Assembly: GCF_003668875.1 (NCBI RefSeq)
Contig: NZ_RAWM01000028.1
Span: 20,216 to 84,215 of the forward strand
Source of the DNA: Corallococcus interemptor
GTDB lineage: Bacteria; Myxococcota; Myxococcia; Myxococcales; Myxococcaceae
Reading direction: 5' to 3'
DNA length: 64,000 nt
The notes below the pieces were generated by a model. The model had not been told where the DNA came from. It saw nothing but the letters and a program-made list of their open reading frames with translations, and made no database searches. Within the stretch, counting starts at the first letter, position 1, and every line of letters begins with the position of its first letter. Shown here piece by piece: positions 16,115 through 23,559 of this stretch. Position numbers and translations under genes: made by a program.

Positions 16115-17338
16115 ATGAAGGCAGTCGTTTTCCATGGCATTGGGGACATCCGGCTGGACGACGTCGCGGAGCCGAAGCTGAAGGAGCCCACGGACGCCAT
16201 CATCCGGCTGACCGCCAGCGCCATCTGCGGCACGGACCTGCACATGATCCGCGGCACCATGCCCGGCATGAAGCCCGGCACCATCCTCGGCCACGAGGGC
16301 GTGGGCATCATCGAGGAGCTGGGCAAGGACGTGCGCAACTTCAACGTGGGTGACCGCGTGGTCATCTGCTCCACCATCGGGTGCGGCAACTGTTCGTACT
16401 GCCGCGCGGGTTACTACGCGCAGTGCAACGACGCGAACCCCAACGGCCCGGACGCGGGCACCGCCTTCTTCGGCGGCCCGGCGATGACGGGCCCCTTCGA
16501 CGGCATGCAGGCGGAGAAGGCGCGCATCCCGCACGCGGCCATCACCATGGTGAAGGTGCCTGACGGCGTCACCGACGACCAGGCCATCCTCGTCTCCGAC
16601 ATCTTCCCCACGGGCTACTTCGGCGCGGAGATGGCGGAGATCAAACCCGGTGACACCGTGGCGGTGTTCGGCTGCGGCCCGGTGGGCCTGTTCGCCATCG
16701 TGAGCGCGAAGCTGCTGGGCGCGGGGCGCATCTTCGCCATCGACAGCCACGAGGACCGGCTGGCGCTCGCGAAGGCGCAGGGGGCGGAGGTCATCAACTT
16801 CGAGGAGGAGGATCCGGTGGAGACGCTCAAGCGCTTCACCGGCGGCATCGGCGTGGATCGCGCCATCGACGCGGTGGGCGTGGACTCACAGCACGCGCAC
16901 CACGGCCCGGCCGCCAAGAAGGCCAAGGCGGAGAAGCCCGAGTTCAAGCGCGAGGTGGAGATGGTCGCCCCCAAGCAGAAGCCGGACGGCGACAACTGGG
17001 TGCCCGGTGACGGGCCGTCGCAGGCCGCGCAGTGGGCGGTGCAGGGGCTGGCCAAGGCGGGCACGCTGTCCATCATCGGCGTGTATCCGCAGACGATGAA
17101 CGCGTTCCCCATTGGCGAGGCGATGAACAAGAACCTCACCCTGCGCATGGGCAACTGCAACCACCGCAAGTACATCCCGAAGCTGCTGGAGCTGGTGCGC
17201 TCCGGCGCGGTGGACCCCACGGCCATCCTGAGCCACGTGAAGTCCATGGCGTCCGCCATCGACGCGTACCGCAACTTCGACCTGCGCAAGCCGGGCTGGG
17301 TGAAGGTGGAGCTGGAGCCGGGCGCCACGATTCAGTGA
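16115..17338 (+). CDS. Zinc-dependent alcohol dehydrogenase, formaldehyde-dehydrogenase-like
   Basis: This 407-residue medium-chain dehydrogenase oxidises an alcohol or aldehyde with NAD(P). Catalytic zinc ligands lie in AICGTDLH and GHEGVG. The structural zinc set is CGNCSYCRAGYYAQC. The cofactor-binding Rossmann loop is VFGCGPVGLFAI. The roughly 50-residue insertion carrying HAHHGPAAKKAKAEKPEFK resembles the glutathione-independent formaldehyde dehydrogenase branch. The ATG at 16115 has GGAG eight bases upstream. It ends 4 bp from the convergent QueA-like gene. Substrate is not certain; formaldehyde detoxification is one option. Confidence 0.85.
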   Translation: MKAVVFHGIGDIRLDDVAEPKLKEPTDAIIRLTASAICGTDLHMIRGTMPGMKPGTILGHEGVGIIEELGKDVRNFNVGDRVVICSTIGCGNCSYCRAGYYAQCNDANPNGPDAGTAFFGGPAMTGPFDGMQAEKARIPHAAITMVKVPDGVTDDQAILVSDIFPTGYFGAEMAEIKPGDTVAVFGCGPVGLFAIVSAKLLGAGRIFAIDSHEDRLALAKAQGAEVINFEEEDPVETLKRFTGGIGVDRAIDAVGVDSQHAHHGPAAKKAKAEKPEFKREVEMVAPKQKPDGDNWVPGDGPSQAAQWAVQGLAKAGTLSIIGVYPQTMNAFPIGEAMNKNLTLRMGNCNHRKYIPKLLELVRSGAVDPTAILSHVKSMASAIDAYRNFDLRKPGWVKVELEPGATIQ

Positions 17339-17342
17339 CGCG

Positions 17343-18365
17343 TCATGCATCCAGGATGAGGCACGTGTCGCCGAACTCGTGCCCCAGGTAGCCCGCCGCT
17401 TCCGCGTGCGCCGAGGCCCGGTGCAAGAGCGCAAGCGGCGCGAAGGACTGAAGCAGCGCATGGTGGCTGCTCCCCGGATCATGCACGCCGGTGAGCAGCC
17501 CGTGCACCACCCGAGGCACGTAGCCGGGCCCGAGCAGCAGGTCCGTCACGGCCTCCCCTGGCACCAGCGCTCCGTGTTGCACCGCGCGTCCTTCCAGTGC
17601 GCGCACCACGGTGGTGCCCACCGCCACCACGCGTCCGCCGTTCTTCCGCGTCTCCTCCACCAGCGACACGGTGCGCTCGGGGATGTCCGAGCGCTCAGGC
17701 CGGGGCAGCGCCGCGTCCAGCACCGCGTCGCCGGTGGAGGACAGTCCCGCCGCGTGGGTGAGGGAGGCCCAGCGCACGCCGCGCGCCTTCAATCGCAGGA
17801 GCACGGACGCGGTGAGCGGCAGGCCCGCGGAGGGCATCTCCGCGGCCCACGGGCGTGACGCGTAGAGCGTCTGCACGTGCCACAGCGCCAGCGGCCCCGC
17901 CGTGTACGCGTACTGCACGGGACGGCCCGCCATGTAGAGGGCCTGCCAGAGGGCGGCGCCGCGCAGGTCGAAGGCCACTCGCAGGAGCCGGGGGGATGGG
18001 GGCAGGACCTCCACCACCCGCGCGGTGAGTCCTCCGATGACCAGGTGCGCGCCCACGGGGAGCTCGGGCGGTGGGGGCCGGTCCTCGGTGCGCCGGCGCC
18101 AGTCTCCCGCGCCGAAGAGGACGGCCGTCCAGGTGCCGTCGGGTTCGTGGGAGAGCAGCCGCAGCTCGATGGCGGCGCCCGCGTGGGTGCGGCCCATGAG
18201 CGAGCCGGGCAGCGTGGCCGCGTCGTTCATCACCAGCAGGTCGCCTTCGCGCAGGAGGTCTGGCAGCGCCGAGGCGACGGTGTCGGAGATGCGTTCACGG
18301 CGGGGCTCCACGTGCAGGAGCCGCGCGGTGTCGGGGTGTTCGCGGGGCCAGCGGGCGGCGTTCAT
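17343..18365 (-). CDS. Divergent QueA-like SAM:tRNA ribosyltransferase-isomerase
   Basis: True QueA transfers the ribosyl part of SAM to preQ1 in tRNA, giving epoxyqueuosine. This 340-residue protein has the family order: VMNDAATLPGSLMGR (for LNDTRVIPARL), MPSAGLPLTASVLLRLKARG (for AGLHFT...LKAKG), GTTVVRALE (for GTTSVRTLE) and LLTGVHDPGSSH (for LITNFHLPEST). Several catalytic positions differ: the TLHVGxGTF segment reads THAAGLSSTGD. It is therefore either a divergent QueA or a paralogue with another job. Its ATG overlaps the SDR stop (ATGA), so the two form an operon. The unrelated partner weakens a straightforward queuosine role. Confidence 0.65.
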   Translation of the reverse strand: MNAARWPREHPDTARLLHVEPRRERISDTVASALPDLLREGDLLVMNDAATLPGSLMGRTHAGAAIELRLLSHEPDGTWTAVLFGAGDWRRRTEDRPPPPELPVGAHLVIGGLTARVVEVLPPSPRLLRVAFDLRGAALWQALYMAGRPVQYAYTAGPLALWHVQTLYASRPWAAEMPSAGLPLTASVLLRLKARGVRWASLTHAAGLSSTGDAVLDAALPRPERSDIPERTVSLVEETRKNGGRVVAVGTTVVRALEGRAVQHGALVPGEAVTDLLLGPGYVPRVVHGLLTGVHDPGSSHHALLQSFAPLALLHRASAHAEAAGYLGHEFGDTCLILDA

Positions 18366-19084
18366 GCGGCCTCCCACTTGGAGGCCTCGAAGCGCAGGCC
18401 GGACGCGGTGTCGCGGGTTTCCACGAGCGCGAGGATGCGCGCGGCCACGTCCTCCGGCTTCGCCAGCGTCGCGGGGTCGGCGTCGGGAATCGCTTCGGCG
18501 TGCATGCGCGTGTCCATGTCGCCGGGGTCCACGGTGAGCAGGCGCACGCCGCTGCCCTCGAACTCCGAGGCCCAGATGCGCGTCAGGTGCTCCAGCGCGG
18601 CCTTCGACACGCTGTAGGCGCCCCAGCGCGGATAGGCGGACACGGCGGCGTCGGAGGTGATGTTGAGGATGAGTCCATGCCCCCGGACGACCATGCTCCC
18701 GGCCACGGCCTTGGTCAGGCGGAAGGGCCCCAGCAGGTTGACCTCCAGCACCTGCGCCACGTCCTCGCAAGCAGTGTCCAGGAGGAGCGGGAGGGGCGTG
18801 GGGCCCAGGGTGCTCGCGTTGTTGATCAGCACGTCCAGCGGGCCCACCAGCGCGGTGGCCGCGCCGACCAGCGGGTAGATGGCCTGCTTGTCGCCCACGT
18901 CGAAGGCGAGCCCGTGCACGGCCAGTCCCCGTGCCTTCAGGGGTGACACGGCCGCCTCCAGGGCCTTCGCGTCGCGGGCCACGCCCACCACCCGGGCGCC
19001 CCGCCGGGCGAAGGCTTCCATCAAGGCCCGGCCGAGTCCCCGGCTCGCGCCCGTCACCAGCACTGCTTGATTCCGCATGTCCAT
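18362..19084 (-). CDS. Short-chain dehydrogenase/reductase (SDR)
   Basis: This 240-residue classical SDR is an NAD(P)-dependent oxidoreductase of unknown substrate. It shows the cofactor loop VTGASRGLGRAL, the structural NNAS (LINNASTLGP), catalytic Ser in LNITSDAA and YxxxK in YSVSKAA. PGDMDTRM is the usual C-terminal PG segment. The start at 19084 has AAGGAGGAG seven bases upstream. Stop and the QueA-like ATG overlap (ATGA). An XRE-cupin regulator is divergent, with 84 bp between starts, and is the obvious candidate controller of this operon. Confidence 0.88.
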   Translation of the reverse strand: MDMRNQAVLVTGASRGLGRALMEAFARRGARVVGVARDAKALEAAVSPLKARGLAVHGLAFDVGDKQAIYPLVGAATALVGPLDVLINNASTLGPTPLPLLLDTACEDVAQVLEVNLLGPFRLTKAVAGSMVVRGHGLILNITSDAAVSAYPRWGAYSVSKAALEHLTRIWASEFEGSGVRLLTVDPGDMDTRMHAEAIPDADPATLAKPEDVAARILALVETRDTASGLRFEASKWEAA

Positions 19085-19132
19085 GGATTGCTCCTCCTTG
19101 GGACAGGGATAGCGGACGTGTTCCGACGGGAT

Positions 19133-19163
19133 GGCATGGGCGCCAATGCGTTGGCAGAATGCC
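19133..19163. promoter_or_regulatory. Nested inverted repeat between the SDR and XRE-cupin genes
   Basis: GCCAA (19142-19146) faces TTGGC (19151-19155) across four bases, and GGCAT (19133-19137) faces ATGCC (19159-19163) outside it. The element ends five bases before the XRE-cupin ATG at 19169 and 49 bases from the SDR ATG. Its position suits an operator through which the HTH protein would repress its own gene and possibly the SDR operon. Confidence 0.45.
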
Positions 19164-19168
19164 AGCGT

Positions 19169-19726
19169 ATGAGCGAAGAGGACCTTCCGGGCAGGCTGGC
19201 GCGCAACCTGAGGACCCTGCGGGAGACGCGAGGGGCCACGCAGGTGCAGTTGGCGAAGCTGGCGGGCGTGCCCCGGGCCACCTGGGCGCATCTGGAGTCC
19301 GGAGCGGCGAACCCGACGTTGTCGGTGTTGCACCGGGTGGCGGGGGCGCTCCAGGTGTCCCTGGAGGAGCTGCTGGCCCGGCCGAAGGCGAGCGCCCGGC
19401 ACTACCGGCGCGACAGCCTGCCCGTGAAGCAGCGAGGCGCGGCCTTCCTGCGCAAGCTCCTGCCGGATCCACTGCCGGGCATGGAGTTCGACCGGATCGA
19501 GCTGCCGCCAAGGGCACGCATCACTGGAGTGCCCCACACGCCCGGCACGCGCGAGTACCTGGCCTGTGAGTCCGGAACCATCGCGCTGGTGGCCAGCGGG
19601 GAGCGCTTCGTCCTGGAGGCCGGAGACGTCGTCGTGTTCCGGGGAGACCAGAAGCACTCCTATGAGAATCCCGGAGCGCGCATGGCGGTGGGCTACTCCG
19701 TCGTGCTGCTCGCGCCGTCGGTATGA
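19169..19726 (+). CDS. XRE-family regulator with C-terminal cupin
   Basis: This 185-residue regulator has an HTH_3 domain at residues 8-65 (RLARNLRTLRETRGATQ, LAKLAGVPRATWAHLESGAA) and a small cupin at about 105-182 (LACESGTIALVASGE, LEAGDVVVFRGDQKHSYEN). This is the PuuR/SutR-like layout, in which the cupin senses a small molecule. The ATG at 19169 was chosen because upstream codons are non-conserved and overlap the operator-like dyad. Its stop overlaps an ATG at 19723 that could start the lipoprotein-toxin frame (ATGA), so the toxin locus may be expressed from this promoter. The divergent SDR operon is its other likely target. Confidence 0.85.
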   Translation: MSEEDLPGRLARNLRTLRETRGATQVQLAKLAGVPRATWAHLESGAANPTLSVLHRVAGALQVSLEELLARPKASARHYRRDSLPVKQRGAAFLRKLLPDPLPGMEFDRIELPPRARITGVPHTPGTREYLACESGTIALVASGERFVLEAGDVVVFRGDQKHSYENPGARMAVGYSVVLLAPSV

Positions 19727-19743
19727 GCTTTCAGGACAGAGCC

Positions 19744-20658
19744 ATGCGCATCCGTGCCTGCATCGCGCTTCTCCTGCTTCTCTCCGCCTGTGCGGCGCCC
19801 ACACCGGGATTGAAGCGCTCCACGGCCCAGAACCGGCGAATTGCCAACCTCCACCGAGCGGCGGCGATGCCCTGGAGAGACCAGGGCCGATGCGCTGTCC
19901 ACGAGGCATCCCAGCCCTGGCCCGTGCTGGCGGAGCGCTGCTTTCGCGCTCTGGACCATGACCGGATCCGATTCCACGATCCGACTGGGAGATGCACGGT
20001 GGCCTCCGCGGATGCGGCTGCGTTGGGACTCGGGGTCTGCGTCCTCGCGGCGCCGGAGTTCGTCGTGGGGGCGGTGATTGTCGTCGGCGTGGTCATGGTG
20101 GGCGTGGCCATCGCGGAAGCATTGGACGCATACGCGCTGAAGGGGATGTATCCCGAGGAAACACGCCCCACGTCCGAGACAGAGCCCATCGCGCAGGAGT
20201 CCTCGCCGGATGGAGCCCCCAACCCGGATGGGGCCTCTTCGGGACGGGACTGGTTTCCTCCTGTCCCCCCAGGGCTGGAGCCCCGTGACCGCCCTCCGGA
20301 ATGCACGCCCAGGCGGATTCCTCCCAAGGGAGGCCACCCTCTGCACAACAAGTGTGCCGACAACATCCCGGCCAACGCGTTCCGCGGCGCCAACGTCCTC
20401 GTCAACGGCAAGGCCTTCGATGCTCTCCAGCCCGCCACGCGGACGCTGTGGGAGGTGAAGACGAACGACATCGAGACCTACAACCCCTTCATCCGGCAGA
20501 CGGAGCTCGACAAGCAGGTCGGGGAGGCACAGCGTGAGCGCGCCCTCGCGGCGGCTTGTGGGTATGACTTCGTCATCGGCGTCCGCTCGGAGGCCCACAA
20601 GGCCCTGCTTGAGCTGGCGGACTTCACCCTCAAGGCCGTCGTCATGGAGTGGTGCTGA
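19744..20658 (+). CDS. Lipoprotein nuclease toxin candidate (DUF6310-like)
   Basis: This 304-residue protein begins at ATG 19744 (MRIRACIALLLLLSACAAP) with a clean lipoprotein signal (lipobox LSAC, Ala +2). ATG 19723, overlapping the XRE stop, is an alternative. A hydrophobic stretch at about residues 95-130 (VVGAVIVVGVVMVGVAIAEA) could act in membrane insertion or translocation. The C-terminal domain reads HPLHNKCADNIP, VLVNGKAFDALQ, LWEVKTNDIETYN and QVGEAQRERA. D...ExK plus a trailing Q/R helix is a PD-(D/E)xK nuclease core, and it matches my memory of the myxobacterial DUF6310 family. A probable immunity gene follows after one base. Lipoprotein delivery recalls SitA toxins. Confidence 0.7.
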   Translation: MRIRACIALLLLLSACAAPTPGLKRSTAQNRRIANLHRAAAMPWRDQGRCAVHEASQPWPVLAERCFRALDHDRIRFHDPTGRCTVASADAAALGLGVCVLAAPEFVVGAVIVVGVVMVGVAIAEALDAYALKGMYPEETRPTSETEPIAQESSPDGAPNPDGASSGRDWFPPVPPGLEPRDRPPECTPRRIPPKGGHPLHNKCADNIPANAFRGANVLVNGKAFDALQPATRTLWEVKTNDIETYNPFIRQTELDKQVGEAQRERALAAACGYDFVIGVRSEAHKALLELADFTLKAVVMEWC

Positions 20659-20659
20659 A

Positions 20660-21418
20660 ATGCCAGCGTCAAGTGAAGCCCTTGGCATCGTGGTCTATGC
20701 CCCGGCCCTGGAGAGCGAAGACAGCCGCCCGGCAGCGGTCATCCACGCCATGGAACAGGCGCTTCCCGGTGTGCGCCTTGAGTGGACGGTCTCACGTGAG
20801 AACCAGCTTGTCGTACTGCCACAGCGCGACACCTGGCTTGCCGAGGCCAGGGCGGATGGTGGCTTTCCGCTCCTCTGCAACAACGATGAGACGCATCCCG
20901 TGATGATTTCGGCCCGGGAACGTCCGGCCATGCCTGGCCCCAGCGGACATGCGATCCTCGAAGTCCATGCGAGCATTCCATGCGACGCAGGAGGCATCGC
21001 GGCGGCATCTCGTGTGTTGGAGGGGATCGCGGAAAGTGCTCGGGCGTCGTGGGGACACGCTTCGCCAAAGGGCTTGAGTTCGGAACTCGCCAGACAGATG
21101 CGCCACTCGCCCCAAGGTCCCGAGCGTTCACCCCGCGGCCTCCCCATGCTCAAGCTGCCCTGGCACATCCGCACACCGGCCGTGCCCTACCATCTGGGAT
21201 GGCTGAACTACTGGTCGGCCGCTGCCGCGCGCGCCATCGGGTTTCCGGACCCGGGCCGGGATGCGGACCTGCTATCACGCGCACGGCACACGTCGACGGG
21301 TGGGTGGGTCGTGCAGCTCACGGATGCACCGCTCGATCTCGGTGATGCCCCCCATCTCGAAACGCTCCTGCGAACCTATGAGCGTTTCCCCGGGATTGGC
21401 GGCCGCGCGGAGCCGTGA
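20660..21418 (+). CDS. Probable immunity protein (DUF5953-like)
   Basis: This 252-residue soluble protein lacks a signal peptide. It resembles the myxobacterial DUF5953 family: LGIVVYAPALE at the start, PRGLPMLKLPWHIRTPAVP near residue 165, then LGWLNYWSAAAA and WVVQLTDAPLD. The start, ATG 20660, comes one base after the toxin stop (TGAAATG), so expression is coupled. Position directly after a nuclease-type lipoprotein makes immunity the best guess; the sequence alone does not show binding. It shares the PxxL-G-WxNY-W layout of other antidote-like proteins I associate with DUF6310 neighbours, which is established only from family recall. Confidence 0.6.
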   Translation: MPASSEALGIVVYAPALESEDSRPAAVIHAMEQALPGVRLEWTVSRENQLVVLPQRDTWLAEARADGGFPLLCNNDETHPVMISARERPAMPGPSGHAILEVHASIPCDAGGIAAASRVLEGIAESARASWGHASPKGLSSELARQMRHSPQGPERSPRGLPMLKLPWHIRTPAVPYHLGWLNYWSAAAARAIGFPDPGRDADLLSRARHTSTGGWVVQLTDAPLDLGDAPHLETLLRTYERFPGIGGRAEP

Positions 21419-21458
21419 AAGTCCCACCACCCGATCTATCTGGATTCGGGGGCACTCC

Positions 21459-21827
21459 ATGAAGCATGAGTCGGTGAAGCAGGCCTCTATTCCTGAATTG
21501 GCGGCGGCCTTCGAGAAGGCAGCAGAGCTGCACGGACAGGCGTCGATCGAAGGGAAGCACCGGGCTGCCAATGCGCAGTACGCCAACCTCAGCGCCGCGG
21601 GGCGGGAGTTGCGCACGCGAGGAGAAGACGGGCGTTCGGCGCTGACACAACTGCTGCGGAGCAGCAATCCTCGCGTTCGCCTCTGGGCCGCATCTCATGC
21701 CCTCGACTTCGCCCCAGAGCTCGCGGAAGCAGAATTGGAGCATCTGGCCCAGGGGCCCGCAGGCTTGGTGAGGCTCGACGCGGAGATGACCCTCAGCGAG
21801 TGGCGGGCCCACACTCGCTCTGACTGA
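21459..21827 (+). CDS. DUF2019-like helical-repeat protein, paralogue 1
   Basis: This 122-residue all-helical protein fits DUF2019: a leading helix with KHRAANAQYANLSAAGREL, then VRLWAASHALDFAPELAEA and a closing LDAEMTLSEWR. The repeat structure is HEAT-like and suits protein binding. The ATG at 21459 was chosen because the conserved part begins right after it. It is 40 bp downstream of the DUF5953-like gene and may be the last gene of the toxin locus. A paralogue at 26336-26695 ends the nearby kinase locus. DUF2019 proteins often sit beside toxins in other genomes, so an accessory immunity role is possible but unproven. Confidence 0.7.
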   Translation: MKHESVKQASIPELAAAFEKAAELHGQASIEGKHRAANAQYANLSAAGRELRTRGEDGRSALTQLLRSSNPRVRLWAASHALDFAPELAEAELEHLAQGPAGLVRLDAEMTLSEWRAHTRSD

Positions 21828-21833
21828 ACCTTT

Positions 21834-21858
21834 AAAGTCCCAAAACCTTGGACTTTTT
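21834..21858 (+). terminator. AT-rich hairpin with T-run
   Basis: AAAGTCC (21834-21840) pairs with GGACTTT (21850-21856) across a 9-base loop, followed by TT. It begins seven bases after the DUF2019 stop. In this GC-rich DNA it is the best intrinsic-terminator candidate in the window. Its AT content could also supply promoter elements for the pseudokinase gene. Confidence 0.6.
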
Positions 21859-21867
21859 AAGTCATCC

Positions 21868-23070
21868 ATGTCGAGACTCCCGAATGGCGCCGCCGCGCCT
21901 GGCCCTGGCCCCGAGGAGTTCATGCCCACGTCTTCCCCTGACAGCGAGCCTGCGCGCTCCCGGGCCGCACCGTTCCGCCATGTCTTGCCGCCCACGCCCG
22001 GCCGGCCCCGGCCCCTCTTCACCATCGATGGCGTCCGCTACGAGGCCGTCCGCGAGTTGGTGCGGATGCAAACCGGAGAAGTGCTGATGCTCGCCCGTCG
22101 CATTCCGGAGCGTGGCGCCCACCTGTCCGGACTCTGCTTCGTGCGGCGGCTTGCCAATCCCTCCACCACTCCGCGACGCACGAGGCTGGGTGGGGAGATC
22201 CAATTGGCCTTCCGGCTTCGTCACCCCGCCATCGCCCAGGTGTTCCATCGCAAGGTGCACCAGGATGCGCTGCACGTGGTCATGGAGTACGTCGACGGTC
22301 CCTCGTTGGAGACGCTGGTGAGCGCGAGCGTGGCGCGCGGCCAGCCTGTCTCCGAGTCCTTCGCCCTTTACGTGGGAGCGGAGCTTGCCGAAGCGCTACA
22401 CCACGCGCACACGCTGACGGATGATGCGGGCAAGCCCCTGGGAATCATCCACCGCGACGTGAACCCCCGGCACATCTATGTGGGGATGCACGGCGAGGTG
22501 AAGCTCGTGAACTTCGGAGCAGCCTATTCGCTGATCATCGGACGCGAGGAGTCCCCCTCGAACCTTGTCCGGGGTGACGTGGCCTACGCCTCTCCCGAGT
22601 ACCTGGAGCGGCAGGCACTGACGCCTCGTTCTGACGTCTTCAGCCTGGGCGTACTGCTGGTGGAGCTCTTCACCAGCAAGCACCTCTTCGACGTGCAGGA
22701 CGTGCCCCGGCGGCCCGCGGGACTGCGCCCGTTGCAGGTGGAGATCCTCCCTTCCCTACCCTTGACGCAGATGCGGGTGCTGCTTGCCTGCTTCGGCCCG
22801 GCGGAGATCGAGGCGGCAGTGGGACAGCTCTCACCAGACGTGAAGCACCTGCTGCACATGGCACTGCGCGCAGAACCTGAAGAGCGGTTCGCCACGGCAG
22901 CGGACCTGTGCGACGCCCTGCGCTCAGCCCTGGCCAGACGGCACCCGGGGTATGGACGCCAGGAGGCCGCCGACGAAGTGGCTCAGCTGCTGGCGGAGGG
23001 CCGCGTGCGCCGGGACGTGGTGGAGTTTGGCGAGGGCGGCCTCTTCGAGGAAGACCCGGCGGAAGCGTAG
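21868..23070 (+). CDS. Ser/Thr pseudokinase
   Basis: This protein (400 residues from ATG 21868) has a Hanks kinase fold at about residues 55-360 (VVMEYVDGPSLETL, YASPEYLERQAL, SDVFSLGVLLVELF). Key positions are lost. The catalytic loop reads HRDVNPRH: Asp197 is kept, but the Lys is Asn199 and the metal-binding Asn is His202. DFG has become NFG (Asn215). The glycine loop and AIK Lys cannot be recognised. It should not bind Mg-ATP normally, so it is probably a scaffold or allosteric partner. A second start, ATG 21922, has GAGGAG four bases upstream and is a serious alternative. There is no membrane segment. An HTH gene is convergent, ending four bases away. Confidence 0.75.
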   Translation: MSRLPNGAAAPGPGPEEFMPTSSPDSEPARSRAAPFRHVLPPTPGRPRPLFTIDGVRYEAVRELVRMQTGEVLMLARRIPERGAHLSGLCFVRRLANPSTTPRRTRLGGEIQLAFRLRHPAIAQVFHRKVHQDALHVVMEYVDGPSLETLVSASVARGQPVSESFALYVGAELAEALHHAHTLTDDAGKPLGIIHRDVNPRHIYVGMHGEVKLVNFGAAYSLIIGREESPSNLVRGDVAYASPEYLERQALTPRSDVFSLGVLLVELFTSKHLFDVQDVPRRPAGLRPLQVEILPSLPLTQMRVLLACFGPAEIEAAVGQLSPDVKHLLHMALRAEPEERFATAADLCDALRSALARRHPGYGRQEAADEVAQLLAEGRVRRDVVEFGEGGLFEEDPAEA

Positions 23071-23074
23071 CGCC

Positions 23075-23440
23075 TCAACGTGCCAGGGCGGAGGCGACAT
23101 GGAGGAGTGCATCCAGCTTCTCTGCGTCCAGCTTGCGCGCGAGGTGCAGCAAGCGCCGCAGGTCCGGCGCGCCGTCGTCTTCCCGAGGCGACTGCTTCTT
23201 CGAACCCTTGCGCACCTCGCCCGTCGGGGTCAGGCCCAACATCGTTTCAGGGGAGACGCGCAGTTCCCGGCAGAGGCGGTAGAGGGACGGGACGCTTGGC
23301 AACATCTTGCCGCGCTCCAGGCGGCTATAGACGGGGTGCACCAGCCCGATGCGCTCGGCGACTTCAGCCTGCGTCAGTCCCAGATGTTCGCGGGCGGCGC
23401 GTGCCGCCATGCCAATGGTGATGCCGAGTTCTTCATTCAT
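23075..23440 (-). CDS. XRE-type HTH transcriptional regulator
   Basis: This 121-residue regulator has an N-terminal HTH_3 domain (MAARAAREHLGLTQAEVAE, LVHPVYSRLERGKMLPSV) at residues 10-65, followed by a charged linker and a C-terminal amphipathic helix likely for dimerisation. The ATG at 23440 sits directly before the conserved domain; the longer open frame upstream is not protein-like. It is divergent from the Ser/Thr kinase at 23560, with 119 bp between starts, so it probably controls that kinase gene and itself. It converges on the pseudokinase gene. Confidence 0.85.
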   Translation of the reverse strand: MNEELGITIGMAARAAREHLGLTQAEVAERIGLVHPVYSRLERGKMLPSVPSLYRLCRELRVSPETMLGLTPTGEVRKGSKKQSPREDDGAPDLRRLLHLARKLDAEKLDALLHVASALAR

Positions 23441-23559
23441 GGAGGGCGCACAGCGTATCCGAGATATCCGCTTCGGGGCCCTCGCCCGCCGGATGGCGTT
23501 CGGCCCCCTTCGTGAGGAGGCCGCATGCGAAAGCGACAGGAGCCCGGAATGATGACGCC

